Shown here: one piece after another, positions 1 through 13,143 of the stretch
How the letters are laid out: each line of letters starts with the position of its first letter
Numbering within the stretch: position 1 is the stretch's first letter
Source of the DNA: Scylla paramamosain
Lineage: Eukaryota; Arthropoda; Malacostraca; Decapoda; Portunidae
Direction of reading: 5' to 3'
Length of the DNA stretch: 64,000 bases
Assembly: GCF_035594125.1 (NCBI RefSeq)
Contig: NC_087180.1
Coordinates: forward strand, 17,345,115-17,409,114
Made by a program: the position numbers and the translations under genes
Notes under the pieces: generated by a model
Told to the model about the DNA's origin: nothing
Databases searched by the model: none
Seen by the model: only the letters and a program-made list of their open reading frames with translations

Positions 1-2
1 TA

Positions 3-64
3 GTGTGTGTGTGTGTGTGTGTGTGTGCCTACCTGCCCTGTGTGTGTGTGTGTGTGTGTGTGTG
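3..64. repeat. Interrupted (TG)n microsatellite
   Basis: Two TG runs (3-26 and 41-64) are separated by a 14-nt non-repeat segment. The left edge is cut by the window. Confidence 0.95.
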
Positions 65-114
65 CCGCCGATTAGAAACGAGTCACAAAGCTGCCACTTA
101 GTACACCTTGTGGA

Positions 115-480
115 CAATGAATGGATGAGTGGATGGATTAGTGGATGGTTGTGCAGTTGAATGGGTAGGTAATGTGCAGTGGATGATGGCAGGGTGGATG
201 GGCTGGTAGGTGATCGGTTTGGTGAGTGCTTGTGGGTGGGTTAGTGGGTAGGAGACGGGTGGATGGATGGGCGGGTGGCCCTGTAGGTAGTGTGTGGTGG
301 GTGGATGGGTGGATGAGGTTGGGTATGTGGCTGGATGGGTAGGATGGGTAGGTGGGTGAGTGTGAGTCGGTGTGCAGATGGATTGAGTTACGACAAAGGG
401 TGGGTGGATTGAGTGGGTGATATAGCTGAGTGGTTGAGTGGATGGGTGGCTGTGATTGAGTAAACAGTGGATGGGTTGGC
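115..480. repeat. Degenerate GGAT/GGTGGAT minisatellite
   Basis: Imperfect copies of GGATGGAT, GGTGGATG and GGTTGGTG continue for about 360 nt. The minus strand translates as Thr-His-Pro-rich open frames up to 153 codons; these follow the repeat and carry no conserved motif. Confidence 0.8.
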
Positions 481-1860
481 AAACGGTATATTGGTGTGTG
501 CGGATCCACATGCTGTCTTCACGTCGTCTGCGTTTTGAGCACCAAACATCCTGAGGCATATTTGCACCCAGGTTGATCTATCTCGTGGATTATCTGACCC
601 AAGTACCATCCGCCCCAGCGCCAAGAGATTGTTGTTCTGTTAATGTTCCGTGCGTTTCAGTGGTGATGTGTTGATTCTACCTCTTGTCTCGTGTGTTCTT
701 TTAGTGTTCCTTTCCCCCTCTGTTGCGTGTATGCGTGTTGTTCGTAAGGTCTTAGTTTCTCGAGTGTCTCTTCTTGCCTTTGTTTATGTTGCGTGTAGTG
801 TTGTATGCTGTGTGGTTGAAATATCTATACAATTTTAATGGAAAACTTTTGAAGATTGCTAAGAATTTCATGCTGCCATTTTTTTTTCTTTTTTATTCAG
901 CGGAGAGAAAAGAAGAGCAATATATTGAAGAAAAGAATGACAGCCAGCCAATGGTAGAAAACGGGAAAGAAGGAAATAATAGGTACGGAGAAAGGAGTGG
1001 CGAAAGAAAGAAAAAAGGAAAAATTAAAAAAAAAGGATAAAAAATGGAAAGGGAAGGCTGTAGTACTTTATAGCGCAGATATTGAACTATGAAGGCAATT
1101 TTTTTCCTTTCTCTCTCACTCGCTTTTTCCAGTTTCCAGTGTGTTGTGTTGCGTGCGATGTTTTGCGTTGCGTTCGTGTTCGTTTATTTCCCCTCCAGCG
1201 GCTACACCGATAGCGCTGCAGCCTCTAAACACGCTCGTAATGGCGGCCTGTGCTGGTTTATCGGGTTGTGTATATCGCCTTTCTGGCCTATTGCTGTCAT
1301 GCCTAGTGTCCGCACTTCTCCTTCCACGCCTTCAGCACCGCGTTAGTATTGATGTGTTGCTCCGTGTCACAATCCCCACAACCCCACAGCCTCTCAACAT
1401 CAGAATCCCAAAGCCTCAGAACCCGCTGTCGTTCACTCGATTGAGACTCATGATGAAATAAATCTCGTCTGTCCTTCGGTGTTTGAGTGAAATATTCGTA
1501 TTGTCTCTACCGTTAGGAACATGCACTCTCGAAAACCACCAGGAACTTCCATTACAGCCCAGCAGCCATATTATAGCGAGGAATGGTTTCAGAATTCGAG
1601 GCATAATGACGTGAGAGTCTTTGTGTCTGGGGTAAAATGTCTCGGTAATCAGGTCGAGGGTGACGAGTGGCGCGGCTCGTGGTGGATGCCTGGCCTGGAA
1701 ATGATGTAGTGTCGTTGGCTGTTACAATGCTCTCCAGGGCTCCGATGATACTCGTACCTCGGATAAAGCACCGTCATGAGGGTTTGCCGATATTCTCTAC
1801 AATTTTCTTCTCTTTTTAACACTACTATTCTCCTTGTGCGTTTTATCGTGTACGTGTTCA
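481..1860. other. Unique sequence, no gene recognised
   Basis: Only short open frames without motifs are seen. An A-rich purine patch lies at about 990-1040. Confidence 0.5.
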
Positions 1861-1863
1861 CAG

Positions 1864-1960
1864 GTAATTATGACGTGAATATGAAAGTGCCAAATGTATC
1901 AAACTGTAAAATTTGTGGGAAAATAACTGAAGGTGCTAAACATTACAGATTTTTTGGTGG
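1864..1960 (+). other. Candidate short exon resembling the start of a nuclear-receptor C4 zinc finger
   Basis: After a TTCACAG acceptor-like site at 1863 the frame reads NYDVNMKVPNVSN, then CKICGKITEGAKHYRFFGG, then a stop four bases beyond a weak GT donor-like site (1960-1961). C-x2-C-G followed by a small/Gly residue, H-Y and glycines is how the first finger of nuclear-receptor DNA-binding domains begins. The second cysteine pair and the FFRR part are not in this open frame and were not found nearby. It could be a real exon, a fragment of a pseudogene, or chance. Confidence 0.22.
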
Positions 1961-1964
1961 TTAA

Positions 1965-4080
1965 ACTTAAAAAACTAACCAGATTTCAGGACTTTATCCC
2001 CGAAAGACTAACATGACAACGTGATCGTATCAACGTGATTCCTGTCCCTGCCCAGTTCCCCCTCGCCCCAACACCCACCGCTCACCCCCCCCTCACCCAT
2101 GTACCCACCACCTCCCATCACCCCTTGCACCCATCGCTACCACTCCTTCATTCGCCCACCGCTCTCCCTCGCCCCTGCACCCACCGCATCCCCTCCCTCA
2201 TTTGCCCACCACCGCTCCTCGCCGCCCACCCTCCCTGCGCCCCTTGCCTCCGCAGTGAATGTCCTCCAGGCCTCGCTGTTCGTCACGGCCTCAGGTAGAA
2301 AAGGTTAATTTTTGGCCAAGTTCCGTCCCGCCGCTTGGACGTGACTGTTGAGGCGAGCCAGCTACAGGCAAATGACGGGGCGGAGACTTTTTTCAGTGAG
2401 CCTCCGCTGTACGTGCGTAACATTTGCAGCGTTTTGTGCACTATTGGAAAAAGAGAGGATGACAGTCGTACGGGACAATTAATAAAAACTGGTATGCAAT
2501 AATGGAAACGTGAACACATTACATGAACACACTTGAAATATCACGTGCGTAGATACATTTATATTCCCTCCATGGCTGTAATTTATTTCATTCTCCAAAT
2601 GACACCCGGCGTGCTGCTGATGTTGATGGAAGGGATGCACCATGGCGACCAATGTGTGTGCGTGTGTTTATATAAATATATACTCATGTATATCACGCGC
2701 GAGCTGTATATCACACCATCGACCTTGCCTTCGATTGCAGGCGTACCGGGCAGCACCAGGGGCGGGAGGGCGGACCGTCCAGGCCTAAGGAAACAAACCC
2801 ACAGGCGCCTCAGCCCGAAGGGTAAAAAGTTTTGAGGAGGAGAAAGAATGTGACTGCCATGCTCTCAAGGGCTCCTGGAGTCGCACGCCCCAGACGGCAA
2901 CCAGAACACACTTTTATCTCAGACTGTAAGGTTGAAGAGACTCGCTTGCTATTTTTCCTCAGAGAGTCGCTCACTATTTTCCATCCATCCACCAAATATA
3001 AGATAAAAGATTAGCAAACACTCCTCTGAATCCCACGCGTCTGCTATCTGAGTGACGCGCCTCCTGGCCACCGCGCCGAGGAAGCGGCGGGGCTTCCTGC
3101 TGCACTGCTCCTGGCCTGGCTGAAAATAGCGAGGGAATGCGTGCAGGCGAGGGAGGGGTGCTGGTGTCACGGACCTGGAAGCATTGTACTCGTAGGCTAT
3201 GCAGGGTGAGACGGACGTGGGGGGTTAGAAAATGAGGCCAATGAAGTGAATCCCGAAGACGAGGAAAGCTTCTAACAACAAGTAATCAGGTAAACTCGAG
3301 CTAGAAAGTCATGTCTTTTCCACTCATCCTTCCACCTCTCCTGATTCTTGGTGGATTAAGTAATCGGCATGTAGAAGCCTCCATATGAAGGGCCGTGTTA
3401 GTGATGCATAATCTACTGGCGGATCAAACCAACTCGTACACGAACGAGTCAAACCACACTGTACTCTATAGAGCAAATGGTTTGATGCTTAGTACGAGGA
3501 TAAGACAAACCAAACACCACGGTACTCATGGTCACTGTCTTCCGCCACGCTTAACGGAGACACGTTGCGATGCCTTGGCTCAACACTTGACGATATTACC
3601 CCCTACAGCACACGTCGCTTTCCTCTCGCCTCACAGCTCTCACTCCACCTCCTCGACGTCTCCTTCAGGGCACGTTAACATTACCATTACCATCACCATT
3701 AATGTTGATCTTAATGTTAATTTCGGTAACAGTTGCGAAGATGATGAGTGTACGACGCTTGCAGGTAAATGAAATACAAGTTGAACAGAAGATGAAGTTG
3801 AAAGAGGATGCGAAAGAAAACGGAGAGGAAAAGAAGTGATATGGTTCATGAGACAATGAAACAAACGAAGCATTGTAGAAAGGAAGACACAGACGAAAGA
3901 AATAATTACTATAAAAGCAAATCTTTCCACAAAACGTACAGAACAATGAACTTTTTTCTCTCTCCCCATTTTTTTCTCTCCTTTCATAAAACCGGAACCA
4001 ATTCTCGGAAGCGCAATAAGAAGGATGACTGAAGTGAACTTGTCCATACCGCGGATTAAAAAAAAAAAAACTCATGTGAA
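1965..4080. other. Mostly unique sequence with a C-rich block at 2041-2250
   Basis: The block at 2041-2250 is made of degenerate CCCACC/CCCTCACCC units, giving a G-rich minus strand. The rest (2250-4080) shows no motif-bearing open frame, RNA gene or tandem repeat. Confidence 0.5.
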
Positions 4081-4086
4081 AAAGGA

Positions 4087-4097
4087 GAGAGAGAGAG

Positions 4098-4129
<32 letters not shown>

Positions 4130-4138
4130 AGTGAGAGA

Positions 4139-4174
<36 letters not shown>

Positions 4175-4292
4175 CGAGCTGATAACAATATCGTTATTGT
4201 AAACTGCATGTAAAATTTTGCACTTTCGTTATGAATCATACATGAGGTTTAATAAAAGACAGGCCTTTGCGACACACACACACACACACACA

Positions 4293-4369
<77 letters not shown>

Positions 4370-4442
4370 ATTCGAAACATTTGAAGCCGTTTCGAACTTG
4401 GTTGAGACAATTTGGTAACACTGAGATAACAACATCTGAATA

Positions 4443-4486
<44 letters not shown>
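4087..4486. repeat. GA / CA / GA / TC microsatellite cluster
   Basis: (GA)n with interruptions occupies 4087-4172, (CA)n 4274-4294, (GA)n 4296-4369 and (TC)n 4447-4486. The second GA run and the TC run face each other across about 77 nt and could pair on one strand. Confidence 0.93.
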
Positions 4487-4489
<3 letters not shown>

Positions 4490-4654
4490 TACCTGTCCCA
4501 CCGCCGTTCGTCAATTAAGAGCGAGTCACACCTAGGCGGGCAGGTGAGGGAGGCAGGGAAGCAGACCAGCAGCCGTAATGGCCTGTGTAGTCTGATGTCC
4601 TATGTAAATCTATGTAAATCTTACCCCGAGGCACAGCACAAAAACCCTACGGTC

Positions 4655-4735
4655 CTTCAACCACCACCACCATCACCACTTTCTAAGATCGTAATGGTAG
4701 TGGTGGTGGTGGGTGGTGGTGGTGGTGGTGGCATC
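4655..4735. repeat. Facing CCA and TGG trinucleotide runs
   Basis: CCACCACCACCATCACCAC near 4662-4680 is followed after about 17 nt by a TGG-rich run at 4697-4731. The two runs are complementary, giving a potential hairpin. Confidence 0.75.
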
Positions 4736-4799
4736 AAGAACCGGAAGCGTTTGATAGAACCATTACCTTCCCCGCGCCTCATTTACTCCTCTATTCCTG

Positions 4800-5300
4800 T
4801 TCTTCCTCCTCCTCCTCCTCCTCCTCCTCTTCCTCCTCTTCCTTCTTCCTTGCCATCTTCCGTCTTGCTCTCTTCCTTCCTCCTCTTCGTAGTGTTCATT
4901 AATCTCTCCATTCTTTCCTATCTACGTATTTTTTCTTCCTTCTTTCTCCCTCTCTTGCTTCTTTTCCTACTTCCGTTCGTTCCTTCCCTGTTTCTGTTTC
5001 CCTCTGTTCACCCATCTGATGTATTTCCTAACTCTTTCCTTTCCTCCTTTGTATCCATTTTAATCTTCCTCTTTATCCTTTACATTCCATCTCCTTTACT
5101 TGCTTTCTTTTCTACATTCATCCTTCCTTGCTTCCATTCCTCCCATTCCTCTCCTCTTATATCTTTCCTACCTCTCCACTCCCTTGCATCTCCCCTCACC
5201 ACCCCTCCTTCGTTCCTCTGTCCCTCCCTATTACCCTACTAACCTAACATCTCCATCCTGCTCCCCCCTCTCCATCCCTCCCTTGCCTTCCCTCCCTGGC
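4800..5300. repeat. Pyrimidine-rich low-complexity tract with (TCC)n
   Basis: TCC units lie at 4804-4850, then about 450 nt of C/T-rich sequence with few purines. The long plus-strand open frame across it is Pro/Ser/Leu/Phe-rich and follows composition only. Confidence 0.75.
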
Positions 5301-5414
5301 TAATGGATGGACACTATCTCCCTGGTTTTCGCGTCTGCCAGACACCTCAACCAGCATTCCTTGCGGGCCTCGGCAATGGTTGGGCAAGGGGGAACACCAC
5401 AGGCCAGGTAAGCA

Positions 5415-5415
<1 letters not shown>

Positions 5416-5447
<32 letters not shown>

Positions 5448-5607
5448 CAAATGGTGACAGAAAGGATTGTGTGGATGTACGAGTATATATATATATTTTC
5501 TAATTATGGTTTGTTTGTTAGCGTTTTTGCTGGTATAATTTTTGTTATTGTCGTTATCGTTATCATTATCTTTGTTTTTTTTTGTTTTGTTTTCTACGGT
5601 GTTGTTA

Positions 5608-5658
<51 letters not shown>

Positions 5659-5834
5659 CAGTAGTAGTAGTAGCAGCAGTAGCAGTCTTATTTTTTTTTC
5701 TTGTTCTTGTTTTTTGTTCTTGTTCTTCTTCTTTTTTCCTTCTTTCTCTTCCTCTTTTTATATTTATAGTAGTAACTGTTGCAGATATAGCATAAAAATA
5801 CCAGTTGTTGTTGTTGTTGTTGTTGTTGTTGTTG
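5416..5834. repeat. (TG)n, (TAG)n and (TTG)n runs
   Basis: (TG)n occupies 5416-5445, (TAG)n with CAG variants 5606-5685, and (TTG)n 5804-5834. The spacers are T-rich. Confidence 0.92.
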
Positions 5835-6073
5835 CCTGAACAATGCTGCCTTTCCTCTCCTCGTGTGTTACTATTTTTTCCCCTCCCTGCCAAACATCAT
5901 ATATATTTTTAGCAACACTGCAGAGTAAACAACAAAAGCAACCGCAACCAGAAAAATAAATGGAAGAAAACACAAAGTAAAATCAAGGGAGAGGAAAAAT
6001 TCTTCTCTCTTGTGGAATTCAATACTGCTCAGATTTTTGTCTTTCGTAATTCAAGGTCTCTCCCTCTCCCTCC

Positions 6074-6075
<2 letters not shown>

Positions 6076-6163
<88 letters not shown>
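6076..6163. repeat. (GA)n microsatellite
   Basis: A perfect run of about 44 GA units, preceded at 6056-6075 by a short CTCCC-rich stretch of opposite strand sense. Confidence 0.97.
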
Positions 6164-6169
<6 letters not shown>

Positions 6170-6703
6170 ACAGTCTTTATCTTCAGGCCTGTGTTGTGTT
6201 GGGTCATAATAAACACGAGGATTGTGGGCAGAAGTTTAGGGATCTTGCGAGGGAAGGGGGTGGGGGGTGGATCAGCTGGAGGGCTTGGCTTGGTAAGTGA
6301 ATGAGAAACAGGACCAAGTATGCAACAACTGCTAGTCATAAAAAGTACTTACGCCATATTTCTTTACAAACTAAACTAAGAATGAAAAAGGAAAGGATTG
6401 AAAGTCGTGACGTAGCATTAAATTTCCACTTTTTTTAACCCTTTCTTTCTATTGTTCTATTATATTACTTAGTTCTGCTCCATTTTGATACTTAAAAACT
6501 TATTCTATTGTCTTCTTTTATAATGGCAATATTTAAGTGATTTTTCTCTCTCTCTTTTCTCCTTCTAAGTATTTCAGAGGCGAGTTGAAAAGAGTTGAGA
6601 AAGGTTTTCCGGAAATAGATTCCCCAAAGGTTTCGTACAACAAGATTTTCAGTTCAGTTCACGACGAAGGAAGGAAATTATAGTTGTTGAGCAAATCTGA
6701 GAC

Positions 6704-6707
<4 letters not shown>

Positions 6708-6786
<79 letters not shown>

Positions 6787-6975
6787 AGCAAAACAGATAT
6801 ACAAACACAGACAAACACATATACACAGACAGATAGACAGACACAGAAACAGACACACAGACGGACAGACACAGAAATAAACAGATAAACGGATAATGAG
6901 ACATGCAGACAGAAATAGACACAAATAGATACAGAAACAGACAGAGACAGACAGACAGACAGACAAATAAACAAG
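6708..6975. repeat. (GA)n joined to a CAGA/ACAGAT tract
   Basis: A GA run (6708-6782) passes into degenerate ACAGACAGAT-type units up to 6975, ending in a perfect CAGA run near 6945-6963. Confidence 0.93.
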
Positions 6976-7059
6976 CCACTGACAGAAAGACACCGAAACG
7001 AGGTAAAGAAAATAAATAAATAACAAAAGATGTATTCTTAATCACCATAAATAAAATAA

Positions 7060-7980
7060 AAAGAAAAGAATTGTGGGAGAGAAACACCCTTTTCCGGCTG
7101 GAGGAGGAGGAGGAGGAGGAGGAGGAGGAGGAGTAGGAGGAGGAGGAGGAAGGCAATGCAGCGGTTGAATAAGAAAAGAAGTAGGAAGAGAAAGAAGAAG
7201 CATAGGTAGTAAAAGGAGAAAGAGGAAGAACAGAAAGAGAAGGAGTGTAGGATTAAAAGAAGGAAAAAAGAGAAAAACGAAAGAAGGAGGAAGGAAGAAG
7301 ATACAATCGAATAACAATATATGAAAACAGAAAGATGAAACGGAGATAAAAGAGGAGATGGGAAGAATACGGAGAAAAATAGAGCAACAGGAGAATAAAT
7401 AAGGGAAGAGAATGAAGAGAAAGGAGAAAACGTAAGAGAGAGAGAAAGGGGGAGGAAACAGTACGATAATAATAAAGAAAAAGAGATACAGAAGAAAAAA
7501 GATACCGAGGCGAGGAAGAGAAAGAGGAGGAGGAGAGAAAAGAAAGAAAGGAGATAAAGAAAAAGAAGAAATAGGGAAGAAGCAGCAGGAGAACAACAAA
7601 GAAGTGAAGATAGTAAAGAGAGGAGGAGGAAGAGAAGAAAGAAGAATAGAAGGAAAGAGAGAAGAAAGAAAGGAGGACGGGAAAAAAAAAGAATAAAGGA
7701 GAAAAAAACAAGATAAAAGAAAAATGAAGACAGTAAAAAGACGAGACAAACGAAAAGCAAAGACAAGAAAAAGAAAAAATAGAAAAAAGAAAAAGAAAAA
7801 AGAAGAAATAAGAGAATACCCCAAAAATGAAAGAATGAGATAGTTAACGAGGACGAGAGAAAGAAGAAAGAGAAAGAAAAAAAGAAAGAACAGGAAAATA
7901 ACAAAATAAAAAAAAGACAATGCGAAGACCGTACGAGAAGAAAGAAAGAAGGAAAGACGGAAGAAAGGAAGGAGAAAAAC

Positions 7981-8035
<55 letters not shown>
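7060..8035. repeat. Kilobase purine-rich tract with (GGA)n and (GA)n ends
   Basis: (GGA)n lies at 7100-7149, followed by about 830 nt composed overwhelmingly of A and G, then (GA)n at 7986-8031. Open frames up to 336 codons on the minus strand are Phe/Leu/Ser runs caused by the asymmetry. Confidence 0.85.
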
Positions 8036-8912
<877 letters not shown>

Positions 8913-9068
8913 CTCTGCAATACTTCAGCATAAAAAAATAATGATAATAAAAATATGCTGACAGACATTACTCATTTTTCATTTCAGGTCTTTTCAGTTT
9001 CAAAATATTTTTTATCAACTTTTAATTCTTTTTGAAGCGATGTGACGCCGGAACAGTAAGGCAGCTGC

Positions 9069-9131
<63 letters not shown>

Positions 9132-9136
9132 TATTA
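9069..9136. repeat. (TTA)n microsatellite
   Basis: About 20 ATT units, the last few with C substitutions. Confidence 0.95.
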
Positions 9137-9482
9137 CCATCACCTTCTGCATATCCTTCTCCTCTTCCTTCACTCCCTTCCTCTTCTTCCTCTCATCATC
9201 GTCTTTATCATCATTACCATCATTATAAACCCTTCCTTCGCGCCTCCTATCATTCCTATACATAATTCCTATTACTACTCGAATACAAAATATATCGTGA
9301 AAGAAATTAGCTGTCACATCACAATCCTACACAATCCTACACATCACAATTCTTTACTTACCTCTCCCGTCCATTAACACGTCCTATGCGCCCTCTGTCA
9401 TTTCTGCTGTCACTCCTTGCAGAAAAAATATCACCTTTATATTCTTGTGAAAAATAACTTTAATATATTTTTTTTTTTTCTT

Positions 9483-9615
9483 AGCGAAGGAAACCAATAT
9501 GAATGTACGTATGTTATGTGGTAAGCGCTTCCTGCTGAAATTGGTGTTTGTAAATATGTTTGTTCACGGTGAAGGAAAAGGATATGAGTGTGTATTTTAT
9601 GTGGTAAGTGCTTTT
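9483..9615. repeat. Two diverged copies of an ~86-nt unit
   Basis: GCGAAGGAAACCAATATGA at 9484 is matched by GTGAAGGAAAAGGATATGA at about 9570. Each copy has the block TATGTGGTAAG(C/T)GCTT downstream. Confidence 0.55.
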
Positions 9616-9797
9616 TTCTTTTTCTTTTTTTCCATAATACCTAAAATTAATGCAGTCTGAAGTATATCACTGCAGAAATTGGTTTACATGTGGCAGGGAA
9701 CTCACGGGGTAGAAAGCCATTTGTCCTGCCCGTATTTATAAAGTGTTGTAGTCCAGTTATATGTTTTATGGTCCCTTTAGACTGTCCCTGTATGTTT

Positions 9798-9807
<10 letters not shown>

Positions 9808-9859
<52 letters not shown>

Positions 9860-9984
9860 GATTCATAATTTATTCACAGACAGAAATACAACGAGTGACG
9901 AGTAACGATTGGTGTGTTCTGGTGACGTTTAAATATTTCCTTTGAGTTCTGAAGAGTGTATGATTCGCTGTGTATTACGGTTGT

Positions 9985-10073
<89 letters not shown>

Positions 10074-10194
10074 AATAATCTGTCTTAACAAGTTTTCTCT
10101 ACTTCCAATCCATTCTTTTTCTTTTCTTTATCTTTCTATCACTCTCCCGTGCTTATGTTCCTCCTTTTGTCTTTACACACAGTCACTCTCACTC

Positions 10195-10252
<58 letters not shown>
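9808..10252. repeat. Three (TC)n arrays
   Basis: Runs at 9808-9853, 9988-10070 and 10184-10252; the third starts with ACTCTC units and ends in ACGCACAC. Confidence 0.95.
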
Positions 10253-10254
<2 letters not shown>

Positions 10255-10575
10255 GCACACAGGTAAAAATTCTCGGGCGATTATTTCAGCTACGGAGCTT
10301 AAACTAATGGCCGGAGCAGATGTCTGGGCGTCTCATTAATTATTGTGTCCTACTCTTAAAGATGACGTGAGATTGCAACCCTCTTTACCTACCTACATAC
10401 TGCTGACGAGGCCCCAATACTGTAGCCTTGCTCTTTGTCTATCGTCCTCTCTATGCCTCGGTGTGCCGTCCTGCGCTGAGGGACAGATGGACACAGGTAG
10501 ACGGACAGAGAGTCAGGAATATAGAAAGGGTTGAGTTATGTAGCTTTTTCCTTGTGTATATGTTGGTATCTGTGT

Positions 10576-10578
10576 CTT

Positions 10579-10615
<37 letters not shown>

Positions 10616-10930
10616 CTGCGCTGAGATACAGGTAGGTAGGTGGATTGAGTGAAAGACTCAGACAGATAGATAAACAGAGAAAGACAGGGAGATACAGTGA
10701 AAGGCAGATAGATAGATAGAGTGAGACAAAGACTGGTAGATAAAAAAAGCCACATTGACAGTGAGACAGAGATACAGACAGACAGGTAAATAAAGACAGC
10801 GAGACAGGTAGACAGGTAGATAGATAGATAGATAGGGACAGTAAGACAGATAGGGACAGAGAGTGAGAGAGACACAAAGTGAGAGAGACACAGAGAGAGA
10901 CAGAGATATACAGAGAGACAGAGATACACT
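10576..10930. repeat. (GT)n followed by a GATA/GACA-rich tract
   Basis: GT runs occupy 10576-10616. From about 10,660 the plus strand is built of GACAGA, GATA and TAGATA words with short perfect GATA runs (10701-10719, 10816-10835). Confidence 0.85.
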
Positions 10931-11030
10931 CACTCCTAGTTGCATCAGCCTCGACTTAACATGCAAATCAGGATGAGACTGAAGAATTGTCTGAAAGGAT
11001 GGCTTAAACTGAGTGGGTATTACTGGTGCC

Positions 11031-11033
<3 letters not shown>

Positions 11034-11114
<81 letters not shown>

Positions 11115-11199
11115 AGGGTAATTCCGAATAGTTTTCATGTTTGTGCTGCGTATAAAATTGAACGGTAACGACAACATAAGTAAATTAAGAATCAACAAC

Positions 11200-11296
<97 letters not shown>

Positions 11297-11362
11297 GGAC
11301 AGAAAACGAGACGAAAAAATGAAAAAAAAAGTTCAAACACAAAAAATGGAAATAAAACCGAC

Positions 11363-11444
<82 letters not shown>

Positions 11445-11620
11445 AGGTTACCTCACTCCCCGGCTATTTCCCAGGAGACATCAGCAACATCAGTACAGAA
11501 GATTCGCCTGTCAGGGACCACCGGGTCATCACAATATTTCCCAGTCGCTCCTCGCCTCACTTGCTTCCTCCGGTTATGGTTCACGTCGTTGTGTGGTTCT
11601 GTGGTTCGTTCCCCCTTCCC

Positions 11621-11674
<54 letters not shown>
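11034..11674. repeat. TC, GA, GA, TC arrays in sequence
   Basis: (TC)n 11034-11110, (GA)n 11203-11293, (GA)n 11367-11441, (TC)n 11621-11673. The order makes two complementary pairs within 640 nt. Confidence 0.95.
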
Positions 11675-11676
<2 letters not shown>

Positions 11677-11714
11677 GTTTTGTCCTTTTTAATTGTGAAG
11701 AGATGTATAACTCG

Positions 11715-11924
11715 CGATGATGATGATGATGATGATGATGAATAGAAGAAGGAGGAGGAAGAACAAGAACATGAAGATGAACAAAAAAGGAGGAGAGGAG
11801 AAGGAGGAGGAGGAGGGGAAAAATCAAATAAAAAACATATAAATAAAAAATAGGAAAATGACAAAAAATGATGAATGAAGATGAAAAAAAAGAAAGAACG
11901 AAAAGCTTCAACCTGAGAATCAAA

Positions 11925-11978
<54 letters not shown>

Positions 11979-12064
11979 ACTAATAAAGGTTGGCGGTCAT
12001 GACGTGGTTAGGTTGTATCAAGATGTCTTCCCATTAAGACGGAATTGTATTAACCACTCTCATC

Positions 12065-12123
<59 letters not shown>

Positions 12124-12277
12124 GTGATTGTCAAGTTCCAGGTTAATGTTTGTTCCTCATATTTTCCTTCTTTTATTTACTTTTTGTTTTTTCATCTTGT
12201 TATCCTCCTCCTTTTCCTCCACCTCCTCCTAATCTCCTCCTCTTCCTCCTCCTCCTCCTCCTCCTCCTCCTCCTCCT
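11715..12277. repeat. Nested inverted series: GAT/GGA, AC, then GT, TCC
   Basis: (GAT)n 11715-11740, GGA/GAA-rich 11741-11816 and (AC)n 11926-11972 face (GT)n 12067-12121 and (TCC)n 12201-12277. The order on the right is the complement of the left, centred near 12,015. Confidence 0.85.
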
Positions 12278-12482
12278 GCTGTTTCTTCTTCATTCTCCTT
12301 CTCATTTCCCTTTATCCTCCTCTTCAACTTCACCTGTGCCTTCCTCATTGGATATGTGTGTGGATAGATGTGTGAATGGATGGTTGGGTAAATTGTCGTG
12401 TGGAAGGATAGATAATAACAGGAATTACAATGACTTTTAACTCTTCCCTTAAAACCCTAAAAAGACTATTTAAACAAATCAC

Positions 12483-12511
<29 letters not shown>
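12483..12511. repeat. (AC)n microsatellite
   Basis: About 14 units. Confidence 0.93.
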
Positions 12512-12513
<2 letters not shown>

Positions 12514-13085
12514 GAAGGAGGGGGCGGGTAATGCATTTTATTTGCGGTGAGTTTCCGGAAGGACTCCCTGAGATCCTGCGTCATTTACCTTAATTAACGT
12601 GTTTTCATCCCAAATTAAAGTCGGCATCCCTTTCCCTTTCCGTCTCTCTCTCTCCCTCGCGCCCTTTCTTAAGCATCTCATCAGGCGGGAATTGGTCCCT
12701 TGAGAGCGTTTCCCCATTACCTAAATTGGTCCATAGTTATGCAGTTTTCCTTGCCTCACCATCACCACAACCACCACCACCATCACTGCCACCGCTACTA
12801 ACGCCACTACTGTCACCCCATTAGTCCTGTCACTGCTACAACCATTACTACTACTACTACTTCTGGAATCATTACTTTCATCACTGCTGCTATAACTATT
12901 ACTACTGTCACTGCTACTATTACTCTTATTGCTACTGGTTCTATTTTCTCTTTTTTCTCTCTCTTTTTTTTTAAGATTATTTCCTCTCTTCTTCGTTTTC
13001 TTTCTTCTTTTTAGGAAATTGTAACTTTTTTGTTATTTTTTTTCTGGTCATGAAATACTAACTGTCGGAGTTTTTTATTTATAGA
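12512..13085. other. Unique spacer with dispersed ACC/ACT triplets
   Basis: 12,765-12,940 is rich in CAC/TAC triplets without a clean register. No gene recognised. Confidence 0.5.
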
Positions 13086-13086
13086 T

Positions 13087-13106
13087 TCTCTCTCTCTCTC
13101 TCTCTC

Positions 13107-13143
<37 letters not shown>

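Noticed and set aside
98..559. 153-codon His/Pro/Thr-rich minus-strand frame
   Set aside because: It is the translation of the GGAT-type minisatellite and a second frame is open across the same span.
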